Shown here: in pieces, positions 27,632 to 36,162 of the stretch
Numbering within the stretch: the stretch's first letter is position 1
Layout of the letters: each line of letters opens with the position of its first letter
Source of the DNA: Algorimicrobium sediminis
GTDB taxonomy: Bacteria > Bacteroidota > Bacteroidia > Flavobacteriales > Flavobacteriaceae
Direction: 5' to 3'
DNA: 64,000 bases
NCBI RefSeq assembly: GCF_042684585.1
Contig: NZ_JBHULS010000002.1
Span: 749,616 to 813,615, forward strand
Notes under the pieces: model-generated
The model's input: only the letters and a program-made list of their open reading frames with translations
Told to the model about the DNA's origin: nothing
Databases searched by the model: none
Made by a program: the position numbers and the translations under genes

Positions 27632-27650
27632 GGCAGGTTGTGAGTGTAGT

Positions 27651-28994
27651 TTAGTAATTAACAGTATTTAAAATGGTTTCTAAAGCCGATTTTTTTGTTA
27701 TAACATCAAACATAGATTGTAAATATTCTTGCTGTGCCGCATACAATTGTGTTTGTGCTTGACGCAAATCGAAACTGGAGGCTATACCTTCAAAAAACTT
27801 GGTTTGATTTTTTTGCTCAATACGTTCGGCTAAATTTAAATTTTGACGTTTGTTTTGATATTCTTCAATGGCGAATTGATAGTCGCTTTTAGCAGCAGAA
27901 ATTTGAAATTTTAACTGTTGCTCGGTTTCGGTAAGTTCTTCTTTAGCTATTTCTAAATCAATTTTGGCGCGTTGTGTAGCGGCTTTGCGCATGCCCGAAC
28001 TAAAAATTGGTATAGACATGTTAACACCAAAAAGCGACGAGCCATACCAAGCTTGGTTGCTGCTTGTAAAGTTAAATGTTTCGCCAAAACCGCTATATCC
28101 GGCGTTTATAAAGGCGCTTAAACGTGGTAAAAAAGTGCTTCTTTCCAATTTAAGAAATAGGGCTGCTGTTTCTTCTTGGTTTTTTGCTATTTGGTAATCG
28201 ATGCTGTTTTCAACATTGTCGTTGGCCGTAAGTAGGTCTAACGAAATGTTTTGCAGCGTTAAGGTTTCCAATGTATCGGTTAGTGTTAAAGGTTCGTTTA
28301 AATCTATTCCCAAGGTAATATTAAACAGTTGGTATGCAATATTTTTGGAGCGTTCTACATTGTTTAAATAGTTTTGTAAGCCCGTTAAGGTAATTTGTAG
28401 TTGCTCCACGCTTTCTTCTTCGGTTAAACCGTTTTCGAAAATTTTAGTAGTTTCTTTTAGGTTTTTTTCCAAAACCGCAATGTTTTTTAGCACAATGTCT
28501 AAATTTTCTTCGGCTAAAAGCACATTACCGTAGGCATTTATAACCGCGTTTCTGACTTCTAAATCGGTTTTTATTTTGGCATTTTTCGAAATTTCTAAAA
28601 ACACTTTTGCCGATTGTAAGGCCACTAGGTAGGAGCCATCAAAAATAAGTTGGTTTAATGTAGCTGTGGCATTTAGGCTCTGCTTGGGACTAAAGGTAAC
28701 GGGGACAAATGTGCCAGGTTGGCCACCAGCTATTTCGGCAGGCAACAAGGAAACTTGTTGTTTAATCCAGCTTTGGTAATCTACAGCCGCACTTATTTGC
28801 GGCAATCCGGTTGCGGTGGTTTCCCATTTTTGTTTCTTGGCAATATCTATATCGCGAGCGGCATTCTTAACCTGTCGGTTGTGCGCCAATGCATAGTCTA
28901 TAGCCTCCAATAATGAAAATTGGTTTGGTGTTTCTTGAGCCTGCAAGGCGGTTGAAGCAAGCACTACAAAAAGCAGCAAAAAAGAATGTTTCAT
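27651..28994 (-). CDS. TolC-family outer-membrane efflux channel
   Basis: 447 residues with signal peptide (1-19, ending ALQAQ). Two OEP repeats are visible as paired long helices (ALAHNRQVKNAARDIDIAKKQKWE; AKIDLEIAKEELTETEQQLKFQISAAKSDYQFAIEEYQNKR) separated by strand-rich portions. It trimerises to form the exit duct for the pump encoded just downstream. It starts 1 bp after the tetR stop, which implies tight co-translation with the regulator. Confidence 0.92.
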   Translation of the reverse strand: MKHSFLLLFVVLASTALQAQETPNQFSLLEAIDYALAHNRQVKNAARDIDIAKKQKWETTATGLPQISAAVDYQSWIKQQVSLLPAEIAGGQPGTFVPVTFSPKQSLNATATLNQLIFDGSYLVALQSAKVFLEISKNAKIKTDLEVRNAVINAYGNVLLAEENLDIVLKNIAVLEKNLKETTKIFENGLTEEESVEQLQITLTGLQNYLNNVERSKNIAYQLFNITLGIDLNEPLTLTDTLETLTLQNISLDLLTANDNVENSIDYQIAKNQEETAALFLKLERSTFLPRLSAFINAGYSGFGETFNFTSSNQAWYGSSLFGVNMSIPIFSSGMRKAATQRAKIDLEIAKEELTETEQQLKFQISAAKSDYQFAIEEYQNKRQNLNLAERIEQKNQTKFFEGIASSFDLRQAQTQLYAAQQEYLQSMFDVITKKSALETILNTVNY

Positions 28995-28995
28995 T

Positions 28996-29616
28996 TTAGT
29001 TGTTTAGTTTTAAGGTGTCTTGATTTTGTAAAATAGTTTCCAGTTTGGCTAGGCCTTTTTCGGTGCTAATGCCGCGAATATGATATTCTAAAAATGTATC
29101 CATAAGGTGGCTCATTGGAAAGGTGTTGCGCGGAAAAATATCGACATCTTTTAAAGTCATCATGTTGTTAAAGTACAAACGCGAAATAAAATCAATATCA
29201 ATGGTTTTTCGGTATAAGCCTTCCAAAACGCCGCGCTTTAAGTTATTAGTTACACAGTCCTGCATAACATGAAACTGGTTGTTTTTAAGCGACTCAAAAA
29301 TTTTGGGATAATATTTTTTAAGTTGGTATTGCGGCGATGATTTTTCGTTTTTTAAATGCAGCATGGTAAACATTTTAATCTCATAAATCTCGTCTATAGG
29401 ATTTTTGTTACACGCGCAAATATCATTAATGCCGCTAGAAATAAATTCGAACATATATAAAGTAGCCGCTTCCACTAATTTTGTTTTTGTTTTAAAATGC
29501 TGGTAAATGGTTTTTTTAGATACCCCAATTTCGTTGGCAATATCATCCATGGTAACGCTTTTAAACCCGTAGGTTAAAAACATGTTGGCGGCTTTATTTA
29601 AAATATTCTGTTTCAT
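28996..29616 (-). CDS. TetR/AcrR-family transcriptional regulator of the efflux operon
   Basis: 206 residues from the ATG at 29616. A TTG four codons earlier extends the frame but lies inside the -7 box, so ATG is chosen. Helix-turn-helix TMDDIANEIGVSKKTIYQHFKTKTKLV (about 22-48) is canonical. The C-terminal ligand domain is unspecific. As first gene of its own efflux operon with a perfect 11-bp inverted repeat in its promoter, it should repress itself and the pump until an exported ligand binds it (inference from family and layout). Confidence 0.93.
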   Translation of the reverse strand: MKQNILNKAANMFLTYGFKSVTMDDIANEIGVSKKTIYQHFKTKTKLVEAATLYMFEFISSGINDICACNKNPIDEIYEIKMFTMLHLKNEKSSPQYQLKKYYPKIFESLKNNQFHVMQDCVTNNLKRGVLEGLYRKTIDIDFISRLYFNNMMTLKDVDIFPRNTFPMSHLMDTFLEYHIRGISTEKGLAKLETILQNQDTLKLNN

Positions 29617-29625
29617 AAAGGGTGG

Positions 29626-29633
29626 CAAAGATA
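29626..29633 (-). promoter_or_regulatory. -7 element of the tetR-efflux operon
   Basis: On the minus strand TATCTTTG, a perfect TAnnTTTG match, 9 bp before the ATG at 29616. The predicted mRNA leader is only about 5 nt. Confidence 0.6.
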
Positions 29634-29637
29634 CTGT

Positions 29638-29667
29638 TGGAAACTTTTAAAACCTAAAAAGTTTCCA
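29638..29667. promoter_or_regulatory. Palindromic operator for the TetR regulator
   Basis: Perfect 11-bp inverted repeat TGGAAACTTTT / AAAAGTTTCCA with an 8-bp spacer. It covers the region just upstream of the tetR -7 element, and so would block polymerase when occupied. Length and symmetry suit a TetR dimer pair. Confidence 0.65.
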
Positions 29668-29703
29668 TAGTTTTAACCTTTTTTTAATATTGCCCATGGC
29701 TAG

Positions 29704-29735
29704 TTGTTATTATTGCGGGAATTGCCTTATTTTTG
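29704..29735 (+). promoter_or_regulatory. Promoter of the polyprenyl synthetase gene
   Basis: TTG (29704-29706), 21-bp spacer, TATTTTTG (29728-29735), then CGCT and the ATG at 29740. The expected transcription start is at or within a base of the ATG, that is a leaderless mRNA. Confidence 0.65.
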
Positions 29736-29739
29736 CGCT

Positions 29740-30714
29740 ATGCAAAACATATCATTTTATCAGCAGGCCTTTGTGGGGTATTTAAATGACTTTACGCAGG
29801 AAAAAGAGCCACAATCTCTATACGGTCCTATTAATTATATTCTACAACTAGGTGGCAAGCGTTTGCGTCCTGTTTTAACCCTAATGACAGCGGATATATT
29901 TAATGGCGCTTATAAGCAGGCATTAAACGCGGCTTTAAGCGTGGAGGTGTTTCATAATTTTTCGTTGGTACACGACGATATTATGGATGCGGCTCCTTTA
30001 CGACGCGGTAAAGATACTGTGCACGAAAAGTGGGATGTAAATACAGGTATTTTATCTGGCGATGCCATGCTTATTATGGCCTATCAGTTGTTTGAAAATT
30101 ACGAGTCTGCTGTTTTTCAAGAATTGGCCAAGCTGTTTAGTAAAACGGCTTTACAGGTGTGCGAAGGCCAGCAATACGATGTTGATTTTGAATCGCGCGA
30201 CGATGTGTCTATTCCAGAGTACCTAAAAATGATAGAGTATAAAACCGCGGTGTTAGTGGCTGCAGCAATGGAAATGGGTGCTATTGTTGCAAAAGCATCT
30301 AATGAAGACAAAGCCAATATTTATGAGTTTGGTAAAAATTTAGGCATTGCCTTCCAGTTGCAAGATGATTATTTGGACGCTTTTGGAAACCCAGAAACCT
30401 TTGGCAAGCAAGTTGGTGGTGATATTATAGAAAATAAAAAAACCTACCTGTACCTAAAAGCTTTGGAGTTTTCTGGGGCCGAAGAGAAAAAACAACTGTT
30501 AAATTTATTTAGTTTGAAGCCTTCAGACCAAACCCATAAAATTCAAACTGTTAAGGATATTTTTGTTTCCTCTGGTGCCAGTTTGGCCACGAAAGAGATT
30601 ATAGAGGTTTATACCAATAAAGCCTTTGCTGTATTGGAGCGCTTACAGATTTCTGAAGCGAAAAAGCAGTTGCTTAAATCCTTTGGGCAACAGTTAATGA
30701 ATAGAAATGTGTAA
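29740..30714 (+). CDS. Trans-polyprenyl diphosphate synthase
   Basis: Prenyltransferase elongating allylic diphosphates with IPP, for quinone side chains or shorter prenyl donors. 324 residues from ATG 29740; an upstream in-frame TTG at 29704 is the -33 element and is rejected as start. First Asp-rich motif LVHDDIMD (D79, D80, D83) followed by RRG; second FQLQDDYLDAFG (about 204-215); GGKRLRP (about 38-44) binds IPP. Its stop overlaps the next gene start (TAATG), indicating translational coupling. Chain length cannot be told from sequence. Confidence 0.92.
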   Translation: MQNISFYQQAFVGYLNDFTQEKEPQSLYGPINYILQLGGKRLRPVLTLMTADIFNGAYKQALNAALSVEVFHNFSLVHDDIMDAAPLRRGKDTVHEKWDVNTGILSGDAMLIMAYQLFENYESAVFQELAKLFSKTALQVCEGQQYDVDFESRDDVSIPEYLKMIEYKTAVLVAAAMEMGAIVAKASNEDKANIYEFGKNLGIAFQLQDDYLDAFGNPETFGKQVGGDIIENKKTYLYLKALEFSGAEEKKQLLNLFSLKPSDQTHKIQTVKDIFVSSGASLATKEIIEVYTNKAFAVLERLQISEAKKQLLKSFGQQLMNRNV

Positions 30715-31061
30715 TGCAACTACCAGCTACTTTTACCGAGTTAGTACAAGAGGCAACAGCTGCCAATCTGTACGAAAAGTTAATTAAGCAATTAAATAAA
30801 GATTTGGCTTTAGCTAATGTAGATTTAGCCTTTACCGAAACTATTTTGCCTACCAGTTTAAAACTAATGCTGCATGAACTGGTATATAAGCTTATACAGG
30901 AAAAGTTTATGGATTATCTTAACTTGCTTTACATTATAGATGTTTCCGAAAACAAAGTACGGGAGCTAGATGGTTCGGATACGCTAGTTATGGCAGAACA
31001 AGTAGCCTTTTTTATTCTGCAACGCGAATGGCAAAAAGTGTGGTTTAAAAACCGGTATTAA
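30714..31061 (+). CDS. Unknown soluble protein coupled to polyprenyl synthase
   Basis: 115 residues, not recognised. Predominantly helical by composition, no signal peptide or membrane span, with a Trp-rich basic end (QREWQKVWFKNRY). It begins on the last base of the preceding stop codon (TAATG), so it is expressed with the polyprenyl synthase and probably supports the same process. Confidence 0.7.
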   Translation: MQLPATFTELVQEATAANLYEKLIKQLNKDLALANVDLAFTETILPTSLKLMLHELVYKLIQEKFMDYLNLLYIIDVSENKVRELDGSDTLVMAEQVAFFILQREWQKVWFKNRY

Positions 31062-31134
31062 ACGTATTTCGCGCGGCGCTAGGCCCGTTAACTTTTATGA
31101 AAGAAAACCTCTTAAAAAGTCGTGTGTGCTGCTT

Positions 31135-31677
31135 CTAAAAATATATTCTAAAAAAGGGCATCCATGCATTGGCGTAAATACTCTTATCTTCATCATACAA
31201 AACGTCGTAGCGAATTCCAATTGCAGTAGATACGCGTCCAGACGTAATGGTGTAACCTGCTCCCAAAAACAGTGCCGGATACCAATAGTTTTCATCGGCA
31301 ATGGCCAGTTGGTCTTCCCATTTTCTGTTTACATTTAATTGTTCAAATTCGGCAGATAATTGAATGGCGGGTATGGGGTTAAAAAGCCCAATAAGGCTGC
31401 CGCCTAAAATAGTCGATTTGTACACGTCTTTGCGGCTAGCATAAGTTCCGTTTAACGAAACCCCCAAACCAAATTTAGGGTTAAACCTATAAATAGCGCT
31501 GGGCGCTAGGGTACCGCTAAAATAATCGCCAGAGAAACTAAGACCTACTGCACCACCAAAACGCAGTTTACTGCCAAAATTGCCCGAGTTGTTTTGGGCA
31601 TAAGTGTTTATACAAATAAGGCTAAAAATAGCAATCAAGAAGTGGTTTCTTTTCGATTTGGTAAGACCTGCTTTCAT
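31135..31677 (-). CDS. Small outer-membrane beta-barrel protein, unknown
   Basis: 180 residues. N-terminal basic region followed by a signal peptide (about 12-27, ending NTYAQ). The rest alternates polar and hydrophobic residues with many Gly and aromatics (LRFGGAVGLSFSGDYFSGTLAPSAIYRF) and ends in FRIYF, a typical outer-membrane barrel C-terminus with a terminal Phe. Probably eight strands. Similar small proteins are sometimes mislabelled alpha-ketoglutarate decarboxylase because they sit next to sucA; nothing enzymatic is visible. Divergent from sucA. Confidence 0.72.
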   Translation of the reverse strand: MKAGLTKSKRNHFLIAIFSLICINTYAQNNSGNFGSKLRFGGAVGLSFSGDYFSGTLAPSAIYRFNPKFGLGVSLNGTYASRKDVYKSTILGGSLIGLFNPIPAIQLSAEFEQLNVNRKWEDQLAIADENYWYPALFLGAGYTITSGRVSTAIGIRYDVLYDEDKSIYANAWMPFFRIYF

Positions 31678-31745
31678 TTTAAAAAATTTAGTAAAGTTAG
31701 CAGCGATAAATATAAGAAAACCACAGCTTATTTTAGTAAATGTTG

Positions 31746-31753
31746 TACTTTTG
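31746..31753 (+). promoter_or_regulatory. -7 element of sucA
   Basis: TACTTTTG, matching TAnnTTTG, 38 bp upstream of the sucA ATG. No clear TTG at the -33 distance. Confidence 0.45.
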
Positions 31754-31791
31754 TGTAAATTTAGTCTGAACGATTCAGTTTTAATTCATTT

Positions 31792-34569
31792 ATGGATAAG
31801 TATTCTTTTTTAAACGCAGCACATTCGGCATACTTTGCTGACTTATACGATCAATATTTACAAAACCCAGATTCTGTAGAGCCAAGTTGGAGGGCCTTTT
31901 TTCAAGGTTTCGACTTTGGAAGCGAGCGCTATGGCTTGGAAGATGCGGTTGAAACCGAAAAAGTAATGGGAGACGAAGTGTCCTGTGAGCATGTTTCCAT
32001 AAGTGTTACCAAAGAATTTCAGGTACTGCAATTAATAGATGGTTACAGAAACAGAGGTCATTTATTTACTAAAACAAACCCAGTTCGCGACCGCCGTACC
32101 TACCAGCCAACACTGGCTATTGAAAATTTTGGTTTGTCCGAAGCAGATTTAGACACCACCTTTAGCGCCGGAAATACCATTGGCTCTGGTGCCAAAACAC
32201 TTCGAAATATTATAAAACACCTGGAAAACATTTACTGCCACTCGATAGGCGTGGAGTACATGTACATTAGAAAACCAGAGGAAATTAAATGGTTTCAAGA
32301 AAAATTAAGCATCAACGATAATTTGCCTAACTTTTCGGCCGACGAAAAAAAGCATATTCTTAAAAAATTAAACGAGGCTGTATCCTTCGAAACCTTTTTG
32401 CACACCAAATATGTAGGGCAAAAACGGTTTTCATTGGAAGGAGGCGAATCCCTTATTCCAGCTTTAGATGCCTTAATTGAAAGTGCTTCGGAATACAACG
32501 TTAAAGAGTTTGTGATGGGTATGGCGCACCGCGGCCGATTAAGTACCTTAACCAATATTTTTGGCAAGTCTGCTAAAGATATTTTTAGTGAATTTGATGG
32601 CAAGGACTACGAACAAGAAGTTTTTGATGGCGATGTAAAATACCATTTAGGTTGGACCAGCGACAGAGAAACTAAAAATGGAAACAAAATTAATTTAAAT
32701 ATTGCACCAAACCCGTCGCATTTAGAAACAGTTGGTGCCGTAGTAGAAGGTATTGCCAGAGCCAAACAAGACGATAAATACGCCGATAATCCGTCGCAAG
32801 TACTGCCAATAGTCGTACATGGCGATGCGGCTATTGCGGGTCAAGGTTTGGTATACGAAATTGTGCAGATGTCGCAGTTAGATGGCTACAAAACGAGTGG
32901 TACCATACATATAGTAGTAAATAACCAAATAGGGTTTACAACCAATTACTTGGATGCTCGTTCTAGTACCTACTGTACAGATATAGCAAAAGTAACTTTA
33001 TCGCCGGTGCTACACGTTAATGCAGACGATGTGGAAGCTGTTGTACACGCCATGTTGTTTGCGTTACACTTTAGAATGAAGTTTCAGCGCGATGTGTTTA
33101 TCGATTTATTAGGCTACCGTAAATATGGCCATAACGAAGGCGATGAACCGCGTTTTACACAACCAAAATTATACAAGGCTATAGCCAAACATAAAAATCC
33201 GCGCGATTTGTATGCCGAAAAGCTAATTGCTGAAGGTATTATAGATGATGCTTACGTTCAAAAATTAGAAGAGGAGTACAAGCAAAAATTAGAAGAAAAT
33301 CTAGAAGATTCTAGGAAAGAAGATACCACAGAAATAACACCATTTATGCAAAATGAATGGGAAGATTTTACCACGGCTAAAGAAGAAGAGATGATGAAAC
33401 CTGTAGATACTACCTGCAGTGTGGCCGATTTGGAAAAGGTAACCAAGGTTATTTCTACGCTTCCAAAAGACAAAAAGTTTATTCGCAAAATAGAACGTTT
33501 AATTCAGTCCAGACAAACCATGTTTGATGAAGATAAACTGGACTGGGCTATGGGCGAGCATCTGGCTTATGGTACTTTATTGCTAGACGGCAATGATGTG
33601 CGTATTTCGGGTCAAGATGTGGAACGGGGTACGTTTTCGCACCGTCATGCGGTTGTAAAAGTAGAGGACAGCGAAGAAGAAATTATATTACATAACCAAT
33701 TAAGCGACACACAGGGGAAGTTTTTTATTTATAACTCATTGTTATCCGAATATGGTGTTGTAGGTTTCGATTATGGTTACGCTATGGCAAGTCCAAAAAC
33801 ACTAACCATTTGGGAAGCGCAGTTTGGCGATTTTAGTAATGGTGCACAAATTATGTTGGACCAGTACATTTCTGCAGCCGAAGACAAGTGGAAAATACAA
33901 AATGGTTTGGTTATGTTGTTGCCACATGGTTATGAAGGCCAAGGAGCAGAGCATTCATCGGGGCGTATGGAGCGTTATTTACAATTGTGTGCAAAAGATA
34001 ATATGTTTGTAGCAGATTGTACTACGCCAGCCAACATGTTTCATATTTTGCGCCGTCAAGTAAAAGCATCCTACAGAAAGCCATTAGTTATATTTACACC
34101 AAAAAGTTTATTGCGAAACCCGAAAGTGGTTTCTACCGTCGATGAATTTGCAAACGGAAGTTTCCAAGAAGTTATAGACGATCCAGAAATTAAAACAGCC
34201 GATGTAAAAACATTGGTTTTTGTAACAGGTAAATTTTACTACGATTTACAAGAAGAACGCGAAAAATTAGAGCGTACAGATGTTGCTTTGGTTAGAATAG
34301 AGCAATTATTTCCGTTGCCAACCAATGCCATTCACGCTATTTTAGATAAGTACAAACATGCCGAAGATATTGTATGGGCACAAGAGGAACCGCGTAATAT
34401 GGGTGCTTACAGCCACATGCTTATGCATTTAGATGCCGTTAAAACCTTCCGTGTAGCATCGCGCAGACCATACGGAGCACCAGCAGCAGGTAGCACTGTG
34501 CGGTCTAAAAAACGCCATAAAGAGGTAATAGACTTCGTGTTTGACAAGACTAAAAATAATCAACATTAA
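31792..34569 (+). CDS. sucA: 2-oxoglutarate dehydrogenase E1 component
   Basis: Thiamine-diphosphate decarboxylase of the 2-oxoglutarate dehydrogenase complex in the TCA cycle. 925 residues, family length. The N-terminal E2-binding helix (SFLNAAHSAYFADLYDQYLQNPDSVEPSWRAFF, about 4-36), substrate-binding HRGRLSTLTNIFGK (about 245-258), TPP motif GDAAIAGQGLVYE...VNNQIGF (about 344-382) and the C-terminal transketolase-like domain ending in PYGAPAAGS are all present. Followed 32 bp later by the E2 gene. Confidence 0.97.
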   Translation: MDKYSFLNAAHSAYFADLYDQYLQNPDSVEPSWRAFFQGFDFGSERYGLEDAVETEKVMGDEVSCEHVSISVTKEFQVLQLIDGYRNRGHLFTKTNPVRDRRTYQPTLAIENFGLSEADLDTTFSAGNTIGSGAKTLRNIIKHLENIYCHSIGVEYMYIRKPEEIKWFQEKLSINDNLPNFSADEKKHILKKLNEAVSFETFLHTKYVGQKRFSLEGGESLIPALDALIESASEYNVKEFVMGMAHRGRLSTLTNIFGKSAKDIFSEFDGKDYEQEVFDGDVKYHLGWTSDRETKNGNKINLNIAPNPSHLETVGAVVEGIARAKQDDKYADNPSQVLPIVVHGDAAIAGQGLVYEIVQMSQLDGYKTSGTIHIVVNNQIGFTTNYLDARSSTYCTDIAKVTLSPVLHVNADDVEAVVHAMLFALHFRMKFQRDVFIDLLGYRKYGHNEGDEPRFTQPKLYKAIAKHKNPRDLYAEKLIAEGIIDDAYVQKLEEEYKQKLEENLEDSRKEDTTEITPFMQNEWEDFTTAKEEEMMKPVDTTCSVADLEKVTKVISTLPKDKKFIRKIERLIQSRQTMFDEDKLDWAMGEHLAYGTLLLDGNDVRISGQDVERGTFSHRHAVVKVEDSEEEIILHNQLSDTQGKFFIYNSLLSEYGVVGFDYGYAMASPKTLTIWEAQFGDFSNGAQIMLDQYISAAEDKWKIQNGLVMLLPHGYEGQGAEHSSGRMERYLQLCAKDNMFVADCTTPANMFHILRRQVKASYRKPLVIFTPKSLLRNPKVVSTVDEFANGSFQEVIDDPEIKTADVKTLVFVTGKFYYDLQEEREKLERTDVALVRIEQLFPLPTNAIHAILDKYKHAEDIVWAQEEPRNMGAYSHMLMHLDAVKTFRVASRRPYGAPAAGSTVRSKKRHKEVIDFVFDKTKNNQH

Positions 34570-34601
34570 CAACAAATTAAAAAAACTAAAACAGTATCAC
34601 G

Positions 34602-35831
34602 ATGATTTTAGAAATGAAAGTTCCTTCGCCAGGAGAATCTATAACAGAAGTAGAGATTGCAACATGGTTAGTTGCTGATGGTGATTACGTAGAAAAAGAT
34701 CAGGCTATTGCCGAAGTGGATAGCGATAAAGCTACCTTGGAATTACCTGCTGAAGCTAGTGGAACCATAACCTTAAAAGCTGAAGAAGGCGATGCCGTGG
34801 CCGTTGGTGAAGTGGTTTGCTTAATTGATACTGCAGCCGAAAAACCAAGTGGCACTTCAGAAAAAACAACCGAAAAGCCAGCCAATACACCCGCTCCGGA
34901 ACCTGCTAAAGCAGAAGCACCAAAGCCAGAAGCTCCAGCGGAAACCAAAACATATGCTACAGGAACAGCTAGTCCGGCAGCTAAAAAGATTTTAGCCGAA
35001 AAACAAATGGACGCCTCCCAAATTGTTGGCTCCGGTAAGGATGGCAGAATTACAAAAGAAGATGCTATAAAAGCGGTGCCTTCCATGGGAACCCCTACAG
35101 GTGGAAACCGTTCTACGTCTAGAAGCAAAATGTCTATGCTGCGTCGTAAAGTTGCAGAACGTTTAGTAGAAGCCAAAAATACCACGGCTATGCTAACTAC
35201 TTTTAACGAGGTAGACATGTCGCCTATTTTTACATTGCGAAACGAGTATAAAGAGGCTTTTAAAGCCAAACACGGTGTTGGTTTAGGCTTTATGTCTTTC
35301 TTTACACTTGCTGTAGTGCGTGCTTTAAAACTTTATCCAGCGGTAAACTCTATGATTGACGGAAAAGAAATGATAAGTTTCGATTTTGTAGATGTATCCA
35401 TAGCGGTTTCTGGTCCTAAAGGTTTAATGGTGCCTGTAATACGCAACGCAGAAAACTTATCGTTTAGAGGTGTTGAAAGCGAGGTAAAACGTTTGGCGTT
35501 ACGAGCACGCGACGGAAAAATTACTGTAGACGAAATGACAGGCGGTACCTTTACAATTTCTAACGGTGGGGTGTTTGGAAGCATGCTTTCTACACCAATT
35601 ATTAATCCGCCGCAAAGTGGTATTTTAGGAATGCATAATATTGTAGAGCGTCCTGTTGCTGTAAACGGTAAAGTGGAAATTCGTCCTATTATGTATGTGG
35701 CTTTATCATACGATCACAGAATTATAGACGGTAAAGAATCTGTTGGATTCTTGGTTGCTGTAAAAGAAGCGCTAGAAAATCCAGCCGAGCTATTAATGGA
35801 TAATAACATTAAAAAGGCTCTGGAACTTTAA
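34602..35831 (+). CDS. sucB: Dihydrolipoyllysine-residue succinyltransferase (E2)
   Basis: 409 residues. Lipoyl domain 1-76 with the lipoylated lysine K43 in EVDSDKATLEL; Pro/Ala/Glu-rich hinge (about 85-120); E3-binding domain ASPAAKKILAEK...GSGKDGRITKEDAI (about 123-158); catalytic CAT-like core with SYDHRIIDGKESVGFL (about 374-389). Operon with sucA; the terminator follows directly. The dihydrolipoamide dehydrogenase (E3) gene is not in this window. Confidence 0.97.
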   Translation: MILEMKVPSPGESITEVEIATWLVADGDYVEKDQAIAEVDSDKATLELPAEASGTITLKAEEGDAVAVGEVVCLIDTAAEKPSGTSEKTTEKPANTPAPEPAKAEAPKPEAPAETKTYATGTASPAAKKILAEKQMDASQIVGSGKDGRITKEDAIKAVPSMGTPTGGNRSTSRSKMSMLRRKVAERLVEAKNTTAMLTTFNEVDMSPIFTLRNEYKEAFKAKHGVGLGFMSFFTLAVVRALKLYPAVNSMIDGKEMISFDFVDVSIAVSGPKGLMVPVIRNAENLSFRGVESEVKRLALRARDGKITVDEMTGGTFTISNGGVFGSMLSTPIINPPQSGILGMHNIVERPVAVNGKVEIRPIMYVALSYDHRIIDGKESVGFLVAVKEALENPAELLMDNNIKKALEL

Positions 35832-35847
35832 AAAAAAGTATAGAAAT

Positions 35848-35888
35848 TAAAAAAGCGCTATGTTAAAATGACATAGCGCTTTTTTTTT
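35848..35888. terminator. Bidirectional terminator between sucB and the small-gene block
   Basis: AAAAAGCGCTATGT / ACATAGCGCTTTTT stem with A and T runs. It ends sucB on the plus strand and can end the tiny-peptide mRNA on the minus strand. Confidence 0.85.
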
Positions 35889-35901
35889 GACATTTTTGGG
35901 G

Positions 35902-35997
35902 TTAAAAAAGACTTACGAAGAGGTTCATGGAAATAACAATAATAACAACTATTATTAAACCATAAACCAAAAACTTGTTGGTGTTCGATTCCTTCAT
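35902..35997 (-). CDS. Probable 31-residue single-span membrane peptide
   Basis: Frame encoding a polar start (MKESNTNK), a continuous hydrophobic helix (FLVYGLIIVVIIVISM) and the end NLFVSLF. It stops 14 bp before a terminator and lies downstream of a promoter (TSS about 36090) built like those of the three small RNAs. A competing frame on the same RNA begins at 36049 (MNAVNERFINLPKYFGNHEG) but reads on through the terminator hairpin, so it is less likely to be the whole gene; it could be a leader or part of a frame-shifted product. A perfect palindrome CCAAAATATTTTGG (36003-36016) precedes the ATG. Confidence 0.45.
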   Translation of the reverse strand: MKESNTNKFLVYGLIIVVIIVISMNLFVSLF

Positions 35998-36002
35998 GGT
36001 TT

Positions 36003-36016
36003 CCAAAATATTTTGG
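36003..36016. repeat. 14-bp perfect palindrome before the small peptide start
   Basis: CCAAAATATTTTGG, six bases upstream of the ATG at 35997 on the minus strand. It could fold over the start in RNA or bind a protein as DNA. Confidence 0.4.
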
Positions 36017-36089
36017 CAGATTTATAAAGCGTTCATTTACGGCATTCATAAATTAATAAATTAACAAACCCACACTGAAATTAAAATAG

Positions 36090-36140
36090 CAGAATAAAGA
36101 TACATAATTTCAAGGATATAGAAGTACGTAGCGCTACGCA
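36090..36140 (-). promoter_or_regulatory. Promoter 0 of the four-promoter block (drives the peptide mRNA)
   Basis: Minus strand: operator TACGTA-N4-TACGTA with one half-site changed (plus strand TACGTA 36125, TACGCA 36135); -7 TATCTTTA (36102-36095); predicted start at G 36090 followed by CTATTTTAATTT, like the GCTATTA start of the RNA units. The operator edge lies 35 bp from the start. No -33 TTG. Confidence 0.55.
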
Positions 36141-36162
36141 TTTCCGGTTAATCTATTTAATT

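Noticed and set aside
29704..29739. TTG at 29704 as start of the polyprenyl synthase
   Set aside because: It is the -33 element of a well-formed promoter and the extra 12 residues do not match the family N-terminus.
31135..31677. Alpha-ketoglutarate decarboxylase
   Set aside because: The 180-residue exported barrel has no enzyme motif; this name arises from proximity to sucA.
35858..36049. 63-codon minus-strand frame starting MNAVNERFINLPKYFGNHEG as a complete gene
   Set aside because: It reads through a strong bidirectional terminator hairpin and becomes low-complexity at its end. The 31-codon frame inside it ends before the terminator and is a cleaner candidate. The N-terminal part may still be translated as a leader.
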